Part shown: piece by piece, positions 53,129 to 62,551 of the stretch
How the letters are laid out: each line of letters begins with the position of its first letter
Numbering within the stretch: position 1 is the first letter of the stretch
Assembly: GCA_964481425.1 (NCBI GenBank)
Contig: CAYZTM010000001.1
Coordinates: forward strand, 1-64,000
Source of the DNA: MKUN01 sp964481425
GTDB taxonomy: Bacteria; Bacteroidota; Bacteroidia; Chitinophagales; Chitinophagaceae
Reading direction: 5' to 3'
DNA: 64,000 bases
Notes under the pieces: generated by a model
Seen by the model: the letters and a program-made list of their open reading frames with translations, nothing else
The model's database searches: none
Told to the model about the DNA's origin: nothing
Position numbers and translations under genes: made by a program

Positions 53129-53710
53129 ATGACCAAAAACCGTTTGGAAGCATTCAGCGATGGGGTGTTGGCCATCATCATCACCATCATGATCCTGGAG
53201 ATAAAGGTGCCGGAAGGCAGTTCTTTTCACGATCTTTATGCTGTCCTTCCTTCATTTCTTAGCTATTTGCTCAGTTTCATTTTCGTTGGCATTTATTGGA
53301 ACAATCACCATCACCTTATACATGCTGTTAACTCAGTGAATGGCGCTACGCTTTGGGCCAATCTGCACTTGCTCTTTTGGCTGTCCATCATTCCCTTTGC
53401 TACCAACTGGATGGCCGATAACCATTTCTCAAAAGCCCCCGTAGCGCTCTATGGCTTCATGCTGTTGATGTGTGCCATTGCTTACACCATCCTGGTGCAG
53501 GTGTTATTGCATCATTTGGGGCGCGATTCTGTACTGGCCAAAGCCCTGGGCAATGATGTAAAAGGATGGTGGTCCTTATTATTATACATCATTGCCATAG
53601 CTTTTACCTTTTTTAATTCCAACATCAGCCTTGCGTTGTACGTATTGGTTGCACTGATCTGGCTTATCCCCGACAGGCGTATAGAAAAGAAGGCAATAGA
53701 CTTGCATTGA
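53129..53710 (+). CDS. TMEM175-family (DUF1211) potassium channel-like protein
   Basis: This 193-residue membrane protein begins with the hallmark RLEAFSDGVLAIIITIMILEIKVP, the FSDGV motif of the selectivity-filter helix 1. Helices follow to a total of about six. WNNHHHLIHAV and LHLLFWLSIIPFATNWMADN are conserved in this family. Characterised bacterial members are K+-selective channels without the classical TVGYG filter. Confidence 0.85.
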   Translation: MTKNRLEAFSDGVLAIIITIMILEIKVPEGSSFHDLYAVLPSFLSYLLSFIFVGIYWNNHHHLIHAVNSVNGATLWANLHLLFWLSIIPFATNWMADNHFSKAPVALYGFMLLMCAIAYTILVQVLLHHLGRDSVLAKALGNDVKGWWSLLLYIIAIAFTFFNSNISLALYVLVALIWLIPDRRIEKKAIDLH

Positions 53711-53764
53711 CGGCTATTTTCGGTAAAGTTGTTGTTATATTAAAGCAAGCTAACCCTGTTTTCT

Positions 53765-54295
53765 ATGTACAAACTCTTTCTTGTTTTATTGCTTGGCCTA
53801 ATAACATCTTTTGCATACGCAGGCCACATAAGCCTCGGTTTCAACGGAGCTCTTGGTATAGCGGTAGGAGCTGGTGAAAAGATCAATCCTGTTGGACTTC
53901 ATATTTTACCATCTGTATCCTATTCTTTCGGCCCTTTTCAGTTAGGAACACAGATCGATGCTGGTGGAACTGTTCTGTCTGCCGGCATTTTTGTAAACCG
54001 TTATTTTAAATACGAAAAGGAAAGATCAGGCTATTGGGGTGCTTCTATCGACCGCGTTTATGCAGCTACTGACTATTATATAGGTAATGGCCCAATGTTG
54101 GGTGTACATAAGGGATTTGAATGGCTTATAAGTGAACATCATTTATTTTTTAACTTACAGGTGGGGTTTAAAATCGGCTGTTTGTTCGGTAAAGAAATGT
54201 GGTCAGGTGGCGGAAACAATAGTATTGATTACAAACCTATAAACTGTCCTATAATATATATACCAATATCCATAGGCCTTCGAAAACGCATATAG
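53765..54295 (+). CDS. Exported hypothetical protein with barrel-like strands
   Basis: A signal peptide (about 1-19, ending SFAYA) precedes a 157-residue mature region of glycine- and aromatic-rich strands (LPSVSYSFGPFQLGTQIDAGG, ending ISIGLRKRI), suggesting a small outer-membrane barrel. Not assigned to a family. The final base is adjacent to the convergent histidine kinase stop. Confidence 0.55.
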   Translation: MYKLFLVLLLGLITSFAYAGHISLGFNGALGIAVGAGEKINPVGLHILPSVSYSFGPFQLGTQIDAGGTVLSAGIFVNRYFKYEKERSGYWGASIDRVYAATDYYIGNGPMLGVHKGFEWLISEHHLFFNLQVGFKIGCLFGKEMWSGGGNNSIDYKPINCPIIYIPISIGLRKRI

Positions 54296-55171
54296 CTATA
54301 TCGGTAAAAATATGCTCACCATAGTTCCTTTATTCTTTTGGCTTTTGATGACGAATTTTGCATCCACCAGTCTCAGTAGATCTTTGATGATAAGGTAGCC
54401 CAGGCCATTGCCCTTACGCTTATCCACCGTGGCCGATGATATGATGAAGTGCTCCGACATGATATTGTTGATCTGCTCCTGCGTCATGCCCACACCCTCA
54501 TCCCGCACTTTTATAAGTATTCCTTTTTCGGTCTTACCCCCGCTAATGGTTATGTGTCCTTTTTCGGTAAAGTTGAGTGCATTCAATATCAGGTTGTAGA
54601 GTACTATTCTTACCGGCTCCATGTATTGGTACACGATAAGCCCGCTGTTCACATTGTTTACGAACTGTATCCTTTTCTGCCTTGCCAATCCCTGGAAGAT
54701 GCTGAAGATCTGGTTCACCATTTCGTACAGGTCAAATTCTTCCTTCTTCATCCTGCGGTTCTCGTTCTGGTATTTTATCCAGTTCAGTATATTGGTCGAT
54801 AGCAGTTCCAGCTCTTTCGATGAATTGGATATCTCAAAGAGCATTTCGTCCTGCAGCGGTACCGGCATCTCGTATTTGTTTTCCAGCAGGTTTTTGCTGG
54901 TCAGGTGTATGAATTTAAGCGGGCTCACCAGGTCGTGACTGATGATGGAAATAAGCCGTGTTTTGATAAGGTCGTTCTTTTCCAGTTCCTCATTTTTTTG
55001 TTTTATCTCCCTTGTCTTCCGCTCAAGCAATGTCCTGAATATCTTTTGCTTTATAATGGCCCTGTGCAAGGTTATCCGCACCGTCAGGTAGCACAGTACA
55101 CAGCAAAATATCATCAGGGTAATGATGCCTAACCAATTCTGTTGAAAAAATCCTTCACTAAAGAAATGCAT
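54296..55171 (-). CDS. Sensor histidine kinase with minimal input region
   Basis: This 291-residue kinase has one membrane helix (about 14-33), a coiled coil (about 45-68), the HisKA helix with phospho-His79 in ISIISHDLVSPLKFIH, and a HATPase domain with N box (LYNLILNALNF), G1 (VRDEGVGM) and G2 (GNGLGYLI). There is almost no sensory domain outside the membrane, so it may sense the membrane itself or an associated protein. It sits 71 bases downstream of the NarL-type regulator on the same strand. Confidence 0.88.
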   Translation of the reverse strand: MHFFSEGFFQQNWLGIITLMIFCCVLCYLTVRITLHRAIIKQKIFRTLLERKTREIKQKNEELEKNDLIKTRLISIISHDLVSPLKFIHLTSKNLLENKYEMPVPLQDEMLFEISNSSKELELLSTNILNWIKYQNENRRMKKEEFDLYEMVNQIFSIFQGLARQKRIQFVNNVNSGLIVYQYMEPVRIVLYNLILNALNFTEKGHITISGGKTEKGILIKVRDEGVGMTQEQINNIMSEHFIISSATVDKRKGNGLGYLIIKDLLRLVDAKFVIKSQKNKGTMVSIFLPI

Positions 55172-55242
55172 AAATAGTTTTTAGCAGCGTTTTGTTTTAG
55201 CTGTATAGTTTTCAGGCGATGGAGGCTTTCAATGGTAGGGAA

Positions 55243-55854
55243 CTAAAAATTGAGGTTATATAATGTTGCCAGTTCCAGCAGTTGTTTAAGGTTCTCGGTC
55301 TCTGTTTTTTCAAATATGCGTTTTTTCAGGGTCGAGATGGTGCTCATGCTTAGGTTCAGCGTTCTCGATATGTCCTTGGTCTGGTGTCCGTTCAGCAGGT
55401 AGTGTATCACCTCCAGTTCGCGCGGCGATAGTATGCTGAAAGGGTTGTTCTTCGAAAAAATGTTTAGTGAGTTAGTGGGTGGCGGCTCATTATTGAGAAA
55501 TTTCTTCAGGTATAGGGTCGTCTCATCCTCGCCCAGGGTCTTTGACAGGAAGTAGTGTACATCATACTGCCTGAAGGCCTCACCATATACTTCCGCCAGT
55601 TGCATCGAGAATATCATTACTTTAAGTTCAGGATATAGCTGCCTGATATTCCCGATCACTTCCAGCGCAGTACCGTCTGAAAAGATGATGTCGAGCAGCA
55701 GGTGACTGCATTGTTTTTTCTGCAATTCATTCATCAATTCATTGCAGGTGGTCACCTCATTGATGTTCTTATATCCAAGATGCGATTGTAAGATTAGTTT
55801 AATACCCTTCCTGACCATACTATGGTCATCGGCTATCACAATATTTGGCTGCAT
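55243..55854 (-). CDS. NarL/LuxR-family response regulator
   Basis: This 203-residue protein has a REC domain (about 1-120) with Asp9, Asp10, phosphoacceptor Asp55, Ser83 and Lys105. A LuxR-type helix-turn-helix follows (about 140-200, SPRELEVIHYLLNGHQTKDI). Pairing with the adjacent kinase is likely from position, although NarL-type regulators usually work with HisKA_3 kinases rather than the HisKA type seen here. Confidence 0.88.
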   Translation of the reverse strand: MQPNIVIADDHSMVRKGIKLILQSHLGYKNINEVTTCNELMNELQKKQCSHLLLDIIFSDGTALEVIGNIRQLYPELKVMIFSMQLAEVYGEAFRQYDVHYFLSKTLGEDETTLYLKKFLNNEPPPTNSLNIFSKNNPFSILSPRELEVIHYLLNGHQTKDISRTLNLSMSTISTLKKRIFEKTETENLKQLLELATLYNLNF

Positions 55855-56048
55855 AGATCACTGTAGCGGATATCCTTCACATTCCTGGGGGCAGTCACAC
55901 TATCCATGTTTTTTTATATATTCTCTCTCATTAATTGTGCCACAAATTTGTATAATTCTTTTAACAGTTCAGGTCGAATTAATTCTACAACATGTTTTTA
56001 TGCAGGGCTGTATCATTGCGATGCTTAAATATGGCTATCCCTTGCCGC

Positions 56049-56297
56049 ATGGATATGAAAACATTTACATTAGAGATAGAAGAGAGAAAATTTTTATGCG
56101 AACAGGTCTTAGGTGAAAAGGAAGGCATGTTCCTTTATATCCTGCCTTACGACAAGGCCGAGAAAGGCTTTTTTATGTCACAGGCTGATGACGGGGCCTG
56201 GAAAGTTTTATACCGCTTTATCGTTGCTCCCTCGGTTTTGAAGATGGAAGATATATTGTCCCAGATGATAAGGGAACGACTGGAAAGCCATCAATAA
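56049..56297 (+). CDS. Small hypothetical protein, 82 aa
   Basis: From the ATG at 56049 (MDMKTFTLEIEERKFLC) this is an 82-residue soluble protein with a beta hairpin start, FFMSQADDGAWKVLYRF in the middle and a helical, charged C-terminus (SQMIRERLESHQ). ATG at 56055 is an alternative. Not assigned to a family; similar short proteins are widespread in Bacteroidota as hypotheticals. Confidence 0.5.
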   Translation: MDMKTFTLEIEERKFLCEQVLGEKEGMFLYILPYDKAEKGFFMSQADDGAWKVLYRFIVAPSVLKMEDILSQMIRERLESHQ

Positions 56298-56472
56298 ATG
56301 CTCCTTGTATGTCTTTACACACATTTTAAAATGGGATGTTTGCTACTATTGCCTTGTCCCTCATCATTTAGTGGCTGTATCACCGTCCCTGTCCTTTAAC
56401 GCAATTTGTTTACAGGTAGTTCATATTTGCTATCCTCCCGGCATGCTTATAACTTAGCATAAAACCACGCAT

Positions 56473-57129
56473 ATGTTCATAGGTCATTTCGGTGTTGGTT
56501 TCGGGGCTAAGAAAGCAGCACCATCCGTTTCTTTAGGTCTTCTTTTTATCGCGGCGCAGTTTCTCGATCTCTTGTGGCCCGTACTTTTGCTTCTGGGTGT
56601 AGAGCATGTAGCCATTAAGCCCGGCACAGCTAATACCCAACCCCTCGATTTTACCTACTATCCAATATCGCATAGCCTCCTGATGGCTTTGGTATGGGCC
56701 CTCCTTTTCGGTCTCATATATTGGTTGATAAGAAAGAATAGACGAGCGGCATATGTGCTGTTCTTCTGTGTGCTCAGCCACTGGTTGCTCGATCTTGTGG
56801 TGCACTATCCTGATCTGCCACTATATCCGGGCAATGCACCAAAAGTTGGCTTTGCCCTATGGAGCTCTATACCGCTTACCGCTTTGGTAGAAGGGCTCAT
56901 ATTTATCATCGGTCTGCTAATGTACCTGCAGGCAACCAGGGCAAAGAATGTCTGGGGCAGCATTAGCCTCTGGCTATTGGTGGCGCTACTGGTACTCACC
57001 CACATGTCCAATATTTTTGGCCCTCCTCCCACCGATGTCAAGGTCGTAGCATGGGCTGCACAGTTCCAGTGGCTATTCGTTATTCTTGCCTTCTGGACAG
57101 ACAGGAACCGGCAGCTAAAGACCGCATGA
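56473..57129 (+). CDS. Membrane protein with HxxxD-type histidine motifs (DUF457-like)
   Basis: This 218-residue protein has about six helices and conserved polar residues: MFIGHFGVGFGAKK at the start, ISHSLL and SHWLLDLVVHYPD, the pattern of membrane-bound metal-dependent hydrolases (DUF457/YdjM type). Substrate unknown; possibly phospholipid or isoprenoid. It lies 54 bases before glyA, with its own -7 element between. Confidence 0.6.
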   Translation: MFIGHFGVGFGAKKAAPSVSLGLLFIAAQFLDLLWPVLLLLGVEHVAIKPGTANTQPLDFTYYPISHSLLMALVWALLFGLIYWLIRKNRRAAYVLFFCVLSHWLLDLVVHYPDLPLYPGNAPKVGFALWSSIPLTALVEGLIFIIGLLMYLQATRAKNVWGSISLWLLVALLVLTHMSNIFGPPPTDVKVVAWAAQFQWLFVILAFWTDRNRQLKTA

Positions 57130-57153
57130 TATTTTATCTATCGGCCTAACTGC

Positions 57154-57161
57154 TATCTTTG
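57154..57161 (+). promoter_or_regulatory. Putative -7 element for glyA
   Basis: TATCTTTG, followed by C, matches TAnnTTTG 22 bases before the glyA start. Confidence 0.5.
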
Positions 57162-57183
57162 CTCCACACAATCTGATAAGACC

Positions 57184-58482
57184 ATGCAAAGAGATACCCT
57201 CATATTTGAGCTCATACACGAAGAACTGGAGCGTCAGCGCCGCGGCCTCGAACTGATAGCCAGCGAAAATTTTACCAGCATGCAGGTAATGCAGGCCATG
57301 GGCAATGTGATGAGCAACAAATATGCAGAGGGCTACCCCGGCAGGCGCTACTACGGTGGCTGCGAGGTAGTGGATAAAAGTGAACAATTGGCTATTGACA
57401 GGGCCAAAGAGATATTCGGCGTAGCTTATGCCAATGTGCAGCCGCACAGCGGCGCCCAGGCCAATATGGCGGTAATGATGGCCTGCCTGCAGCCGGGTGA
57501 TACCATACTTGGTCTCGATCTCAGTATGGGTGGCCACCTTACCCATGGTTCGCCGGTCAATTTTTCAGGCAAGCTCTATAATGCTGTTCATTATGGTGTA
57601 GATAAGGAGACAGGCCTCGTCGACTATGATGCTATGGAGCGCCAGGCTAAAGAACATAAGCCTAAGCTCATTATCTGTGGGGCCAGCGCTTACAGCCGCG
57701 ACTGGGACTTTGCCCGCATCCGTAATATAGCCGATAGCGTAGGTGCATTGGTAATGGCGGACATAGCGCACCCTGCGGGGCTTATTGCCAAAGGCTTGCT
57801 CAGTAGTCCTTTCGATCATTGTCATTTTGTTACCTCTACTACCCATAAGACGCTTCGTGGTCCCCGCGGCGGCATAGTGCTGATGAAAAATGACTTCGAG
57901 AATCCATGGGGAACAAAAGGCCCGAAGGGCGAGGTCAGGATGATGAGCACTTTAATAGACCTTGCGGTGTTCCCCGGTGTGCAGGGTGGCCCGCTCGAGC
58001 ATGTCATCGCGGCCAAAGCCGTATCCTTCTTCGAAATATTACAGGACGAATTCATGACCTATGCCCAACAGGTAATTGCTAATGCCCAGGCGCTGGCAAC
58101 TGCCTTCCTCGATAAGGGCTACAATATTGTTTCTGGTGGCACCGATAACCACCTGTTGTTGATAGACCTTCGCAATAAAGGCATTAGTGGCAAGAAAGCA
58201 GAAAACACCCTCGTGCATGCCGATATAACCATCAATAAGAACATGGTGCCCTTTGATGACAAATCACCATTTGTTACTTCCGGCATTAGGGTAGGGGTGC
58301 CCGCTGTCACCACCCGCGGACTAAAAGAAGAACATATGCCCCAGGTCGTTAATTGGCTCGACAGGGTACTCATGTCGCCCGATGATGAAAATGTCATCAG
58401 CGCAGTGCGTGGCGAGGTGAATGAGTTCATGGCTGCATTCCACCTTTACCCGGGCTGGGGACTTTATGAAACATCATTCTGA
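57184..58482 (+). CDS. glyA: Serine hydroxymethyltransferase
   Basis: This 432-residue PLP enzyme converts serine and tetrahydrofolate to glycine and methylene-THF. The PLP lysine is Lys222 in TSTTHKTLRGPRGG. LIASENFTS (about 24-32), YPGRRYYGGCEVVD and PHSGAQANMAV are family blocks. Length is normal (417-435). Confidence 0.95.
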   Translation: MQRDTLIFELIHEELERQRRGLELIASENFTSMQVMQAMGNVMSNKYAEGYPGRRYYGGCEVVDKSEQLAIDRAKEIFGVAYANVQPHSGAQANMAVMMACLQPGDTILGLDLSMGGHLTHGSPVNFSGKLYNAVHYGVDKETGLVDYDAMERQAKEHKPKLIICGASAYSRDWDFARIRNIADSVGALVMADIAHPAGLIAKGLLSSPFDHCHFVTSTTHKTLRGPRGGIVLMKNDFENPWGTKGPKGEVRMMSTLIDLAVFPGVQGGPLEHVIAAKAVSFFEILQDEFMTYAQQVIANAQALATAFLDKGYNIVSGGTDNHLLLIDLRNKGISGKKAENTLVHADITINKNMVPFDDKSPFVTSGIRVGVPAVTTRGLKEEHMPQVVNWLDRVLMSPDDENVISAVRGEVNEFMAAFHLYPGWGLYETSF

Positions 58483-58687
58483 TTTTAGGCATTATATCTC
58501 TCTACCACCCATGCAACAGAGCGAAGAATGAAATCTTAATAGTATATGCAATTCGCTTAAGAGTGTTGCGGATAGCATCAGTAACGCTTTTCGAGGTCAG
58601 ACTCGTTAAGGGCTCAATGTATCATTACATCCGGTCTGGTCAATATTACAACAATTGGATTTTTTGGATGAACCAATAGAAACTTGT
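58483..58687. other. Spacer between glyA and the toxin gene
   Basis: The 205 bases hold no supported gene, no obvious terminator for glyA and no repeat that I could see. Confidence 0.5.
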
Positions 58688-58981
58688 TTAACCACCAAAC
58701 TCCGTTTTCCGGTAGGTTGAGCATATTGCATACACGGTGACCTCGTTTCCGCTGATTTCGAATACTGCCACAAAAGGGAAATTTTCTATAGTTATATCCC
58801 GTAATATTTGCTTCTTGTCAATGTAACTATAATATTGGGGATGTTCCGATAAGGTCATCAGTCGCTTCTGGACCATTGTTAAGAATCTTTCCCCTAAGCC
58901 CTTTTGTTGTTCCTCGTAATAAGAATATGCGTGTTGAATATCTTGGCGGGCCTCTTCCTTTATGATAAGCTTGTAGGGCAC
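58688..58981 (-). CDS. RelE/ParE-type toxin
   Basis: This 97-residue protein has the RelE/ParE fold pattern: MPYKLIIKEEARQDIQHAYSYY at the N-terminus and FPFVAVFEISGNEVTVYAICSTYRK at the end, typical of mRNA interferases or gyrase inhibitors. Which of the two cannot be told. It starts six bases after the antitoxin stop. Confidence 0.82.
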   Translation of the reverse strand: MPYKLIIKEEARQDIQHAYSYYEEQQKGLGERFLTMVQKRLMTLSEHPQYYSYIDKKQILRDITIENFPFVAVFEISGNEVTVYAICSTYRKTEFGG

Positions 58982-58987
58982 TGCTCC

Positions 58988-59218
58988 TTATTTGTTAGTA
59001 TTACGTACAGACTTCATTACGTCTTCCAATGTGTAAGACAGGCTTTGGCCATTTAGATGACTGTCCCTTCGTTGGTAGAGCATTTCAAGAGTCGCCGCAG
59101 TATATTCGTAAGATGGTTCCAATTCTTTCTCAACCAATACATAGATAGCTTCCAGGTGTTTACTGTCGGCTCTCTCGATATATTGGTGCAATCTTTCCTT
59201 TATTGCTACGGCGTCCAT
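58988..59218 (-). CDS. Antitoxin of the RelE/ParE-type pair
   Basis: This 76-residue protein is helical (about 5-40) with a C-terminal tail YTLEDVMKSVRNTNK of the type found in DUF2683/ParD-like antitoxins that wrap the toxin. There is no clear ribbon-helix-helix at the N-terminus, so DNA binding is uncertain. It is the first gene of the pair, with a -7-like TAAATTTG upstream. Confidence 0.75.
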   Translation of the reverse strand: MDAVAIKERLHQYIERADSKHLEAIYVLVEKELEPSYEYTAATLEMLYQRRDSHLNGQSLSYTLEDVMKSVRNTNK

Positions 59219-59232
59219 ATGCTCGTTTTATA

Positions 59233-59240
59233 CAAATTTA
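59233..59240 (-). promoter_or_regulatory. Putative -7 element for the toxin-antitoxin pair
   Basis: TAAATTTG on the minus strand fits TAnnTTTG, 14 bases before the antitoxin ATG. No -33 element is seen at normal spacing. Confidence 0.4.
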
Positions 59241-59383
59241 ATGCTTTTATCCAATGCCCGGTAACCTCAATATCCGTCTTAGTGGTCAGCGCGTAAAGGG
59301 TTTGCCTTGCAACTATGGAGTCTGGCGGAGTGCATATCCTGCCTATTCACGCTTTCTTAACGCTTTTAACACCTAAACGGCCT

Positions 59384-59391
59384 TATTTTTG
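59384..59391 (+). promoter_or_regulatory. Putative -7 element for the 752-residue exported protein gene
   Basis: TATTTTTG, followed by C, fits TAnnTTTG. A second match, TACTTTTG at 59465-59472, lies nearer the start codon. Either could be the functional promoter, and 285 bases of non-coding DNA separate this gene from the antitoxin. Confidence 0.35.
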
Positions 59392-59503
59392 CATGTGGTG
59401 GATTAAAAAGCTGAAATAGTTTATGATGATCTTAAATATTTCTCGCTTTTTACTTTCGACTTTCTACTTTTGGGCTTAAAGCAATAAAGAGGTAATTATC
59501 ATA

Positions 59504-61762
59504 ATGCGTTCGAAGCTATACCTAAAGACAGGGTTTGTTTTATTGATATTGTTGTTAACGGGTACTGCCGTACAGGCCCAGTTTGGTTTGCTGCACCGTA
59601 AAAGGAAAGTGGTGGACACCGCTCAAAAGATCAGCATCTATGATGTGGACACCCTGGTGCAACCTGTTCCCCGCCAGCGTCAGCTTTTTCACGACAGGAT
59701 AGACGACGAACTAAAAAAGGCTGATGTTTCGGATGGCACCATTGATAACTTCATCTACTTCTCGTCAGATGATACCTTGCTCAACCAAATGTTGACAGAA
59801 GCTGTGCTGACCGATGTGCGCCATATGAAAGTTATGATCGAGAACATGCCCGCACTGGCAGGTGATGCCACCATGAGCAACCAGGAAAAGATTCGCTACC
59901 TGCAGGCTGTTTACGACATGATGCTCAAGTTCAATAAAGACGTACATGTCGATCCCTTCTACTATCGCAGGTTGGTTACCAATATGCGCGAAATGATCAT
60001 CGCAGAGCATGAGAACAAGCTGGACGAATTCATAAAGAACAATGTGAACGTTTATACCCTCGAAAATGGTGACAAATTGCTGGATGGTTATCCGCAGTTG
60101 CGTGCCTACATCTATACCGAGATGGGTAAACAAAACCCCAAAATGATGATCCGGCGCCTGGCCCGTTTTGCCAATGAGCCCTTCGCTTGCGATATTATTA
60201 AGGCAGCTGCACGGGTAGTTCCTAACGAGGTGTTCAATTATGCATCCTCTACCAATCCCTTATTCAGCGGAGCGGTGCGTCGTTGCCTCGACCCGCTTGT
60301 GCAAACCATTGTCAACATAACTGACCATTCTGCTGTACCGTTGAAGGCAATGCCCTTTCTCACGGATATTTATCACGATAGGCTGACCATTTCGCAGGTT
60401 GATAGTATTGCTTCCGATGAAGATATATATTTCCAGAACCTGGTGCGTTTAAAGTTGTCCGGCGATACGTTAGGCGTATCTACTTATTCTGACGAATTAG
60501 GTTACCGAGGCCTCAAATATGTACGTAATATGAACGATCTGCACGAGGAAAAAGATGCCGTTCGTTTTAAATGCATTGATGGTTTCTCGCCCGAATCATT
60601 ATACTTCCTGATGGTCTACGGGCAGGACGAGATATATACCAGTAGCTTCCTGGGCACCTTCAACCGTATGATGGAACGCATGGCCCCGCTGACCGGGGAC
60701 CAATTGCTTGATAAAGTACATCGCGATCACTTCCGTACTTTCATACGCATGTGTGCGGGCTACAATACCTTAAGCACCTTCCTGGCCAGTATGGATGAGG
60801 CGCACCGTACCTCTATAATGACAGATTTTATCGCGGGCCTTGAAAATGGTAAACAGGACGACCTGGAAGATGCAGTGGATGTTGCAGATGCCTTTGGTAG
60901 TATCAGCGACGATAAACTGTCTGCTTTTCTGGAGCAGAAGGTTAAAGAGAACTACGAACGTTCTTACAAGGAGCGCAGTAAAAAAGGCGTTATCATTTAC
61001 GGCCTTATGGCTACATTGTTCGATGGTATTAAATCAACCGGCAACGATGCCCAGGCCATAGCAGAATCCGAACGCCTCGGGTTGCCTCCTATCAACGTCG
61101 TGCCTTTCAAGAGTCTTGCAACCGACTCCGGCGATGTGTATGCACAGGTGTTCTTCTTTGGAGATGAGGACGGTCACACGGCTTATAATAGTTTCCTCGG
61201 TAACTTCCGCGATGGCAAATGGCGTATTACCAACGACAAGTATTGGACCACCATCACATCTACCACGGGTAAGCATGTGGTGATATATTGTAACCTGCCT
61301 TTGCAGGAACCCGATGATGAGGAAGCCCAGAAGCAGCTCTGCAATTACCTTGATGCCAATAATATTCACCCCACCATCGTGATACATCGTGGTCACAGCT
61401 ATCACCTGCCGCTTACTATGGATAGGCTTTCCAAGTCCAACAAGATCATCGTGCTGGGCTCTTGTGGCGGCTATCATAATCTTTCGGTGGTTCTCGATCA
61501 TGCGCCCGATGCCCACATCATATCCTCCAAGCAAACGGGGATGATGAGCATTAACGAACCGATATTGAAGCTCCTGTTCACCAAAGTGCAGGCAGGCCAG
61601 GATATTAACTGGATAAACATGTGGCAGGAGCTGGATGGTTATTTCAGTGCTCGTTCACGTAAAGGATTGCTCGATAAGTTCTCCGATTATGTGCCGCCGT
61701 ACAAGAACCTTGGCGCGATATTCATAAAGTCTTATCGCAAGCTATCTATGGAAATAGAATAA
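59504..61762 (+). CDS. Exported protein, 752 aa, with a possible His/Cys catalytic pair
   Basis: A signal peptide (about 1-25, ending AVQAQ) precedes a long helical region (about 60-550) with no recognisable domain. The C-terminal third changes to strand-like sequence: HVVIYCNLPLQEPD (near 590), TIVIHRGHSYH (His628, His631, His634), IIVLGSCGGYHN (Cys654) and APDAHIISSKQTGMMSINEP. A strand ending in a His, then a strand ending in Cys-Gly-Gly, resembles clan CD peptidases (caspase, gingipain, CHAT). But the His-Cys spacing of 23-26 is short and the His is not followed by Gly. This is a hypothesis; the family is not known to me. The PPK2 gene starts four bases after its stop. Confidence 0.55.
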   Translation: MRSKLYLKTGFVLLILLLTGTAVQAQFGLLHRKRKVVDTAQKISIYDVDTLVQPVPRQRQLFHDRIDDELKKADVSDGTIDNFIYFSSDDTLLNQMLTEAVLTDVRHMKVMIENMPALAGDATMSNQEKIRYLQAVYDMMLKFNKDVHVDPFYYRRLVTNMREMIIAEHENKLDEFIKNNVNVYTLENGDKLLDGYPQLRAYIYTEMGKQNPKMMIRRLARFANEPFACDIIKAAARVVPNEVFNYASSTNPLFSGAVRRCLDPLVQTIVNITDHSAVPLKAMPFLTDIYHDRLTISQVDSIASDEDIYFQNLVRLKLSGDTLGVSTYSDELGYRGLKYVRNMNDLHEEKDAVRFKCIDGFSPESLYFLMVYGQDEIYTSSFLGTFNRMMERMAPLTGDQLLDKVHRDHFRTFIRMCAGYNTLSTFLASMDEAHRTSIMTDFIAGLENGKQDDLEDAVDVADAFGSISDDKLSAFLEQKVKENYERSYKERSKKGVIIYGLMATLFDGIKSTGNDAQAIAESERLGLPPINVVPFKSLATDSGDVYAQVFFFGDEDGHTAYNSFLGNFRDGKWRITNDKYWTTITSTTGKHVVIYCNLPLQEPDDEEAQKQLCNYLDANNIHPTIVIHRGHSYHLPLTMDRLSKSNKIIVLGSCGGYHNLSVVLDHAPDAHIISSKQTGMMSINEPILKLLFTKVQAGQDINWINMWQELDGYFSARSRKGLLDKFSDYVPPYKNLGAIFIKSYRKLSMEIE

Positions 61763-61766
61763 AGCT

Positions 61767-62525
61767 ATGGCAAAAACAAAGCTCAAAGATATTAGCACGA
61801 CGCCCCCTGCCTCTGTACGCAAGGGTACTTATAAGGCCCGCCTGCAGAAGATATTGGCCGAGCTCGATGAGTTGCAGAACCTGCTCTATGCCGAGAGCAA
61901 ACATTCTATACTCATCATCATACAAGGCATGGATGCGGCAGGCAAGGACGGGCTCACCCGCGACGTATTCACCAGCATGAACCCGCAGGGTGTGACCGTC
62001 ACCTCGTTCAAAGAGCCTACGCCCGAAGAACTCGCTCACGATTTTCTATGGCGCATACACAAGCACGCCCCTGCGCGTGGTATGATACAGATATTCAACC
62101 GTTCGCAATACGAGGACATACTTGTTACAAGAGTGCATTGTCTCATCGACGACAAGACGGCAAAGAAGCGAATGGCTGCGATCAACGATTTTGAGCGCCT
62201 GCTTGTCGAACACAACAATACGCATATCCTTAAATTCTACCTGCACATATCGCACGAGGAGCAACGCAGCCGCCTCGCAGAACGCATGGAAAAGCCCCAG
62301 AAGATGTGGAAATATAATGCCGATGACATTGTAGAATCTGCTCTTTGGGACGAGTATATGAAGTGTTACGAGGAGGCTATAGATAACTGTAACGATGTGC
62401 CCTGGCAGATCATACCCGCCGATAAGAATTGGTACAAATCCTACCTGGTTGCAAAAGCCCTCCGCGACCTGCTGGTTTCCTTAAACATGAAATATCCTGG
62501 CCTGAAGAAGGTCCGGAAAGCATAG
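61767..62525 (+). CDS. ppk2: Polyphosphate kinase 2 family protein
   Basis: This 252-residue P-loop kinase of the PPK2 family uses polyphosphate to phosphorylate nucleotides. Walker A is GMDAAGKDG (about 52-60), IQIFNRSQYEDILVTRVH covers the Walker B and lid region, and KFYLHISHEEQRSRLAER is also conserved. Which nucleotide (ADP, AMP or GDP) is used cannot be decided by eye. It is translated immediately after the 752-residue exported protein. Confidence 0.92.
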   Translation: MAKTKLKDISTTPPASVRKGTYKARLQKILAELDELQNLLYAESKHSILIIIQGMDAAGKDGLTRDVFTSMNPQGVTVTSFKEPTPEELAHDFLWRIHKHAPARGMIQIFNRSQYEDILVTRVHCLIDDKTAKKRMAAINDFERLLVEHNNTHILKFYLHISHEEQRSRLAERMEKPQKMWKYNADDIVESALWDEYMKCYEEAIDNCNDVPWQIIPADKNWYKSYLVAKALRDLLVSLNMKYPGLKKVRKA

Positions 62526-62551
62526 CCAGGCAGTTGTGGCAATTGATAGAA

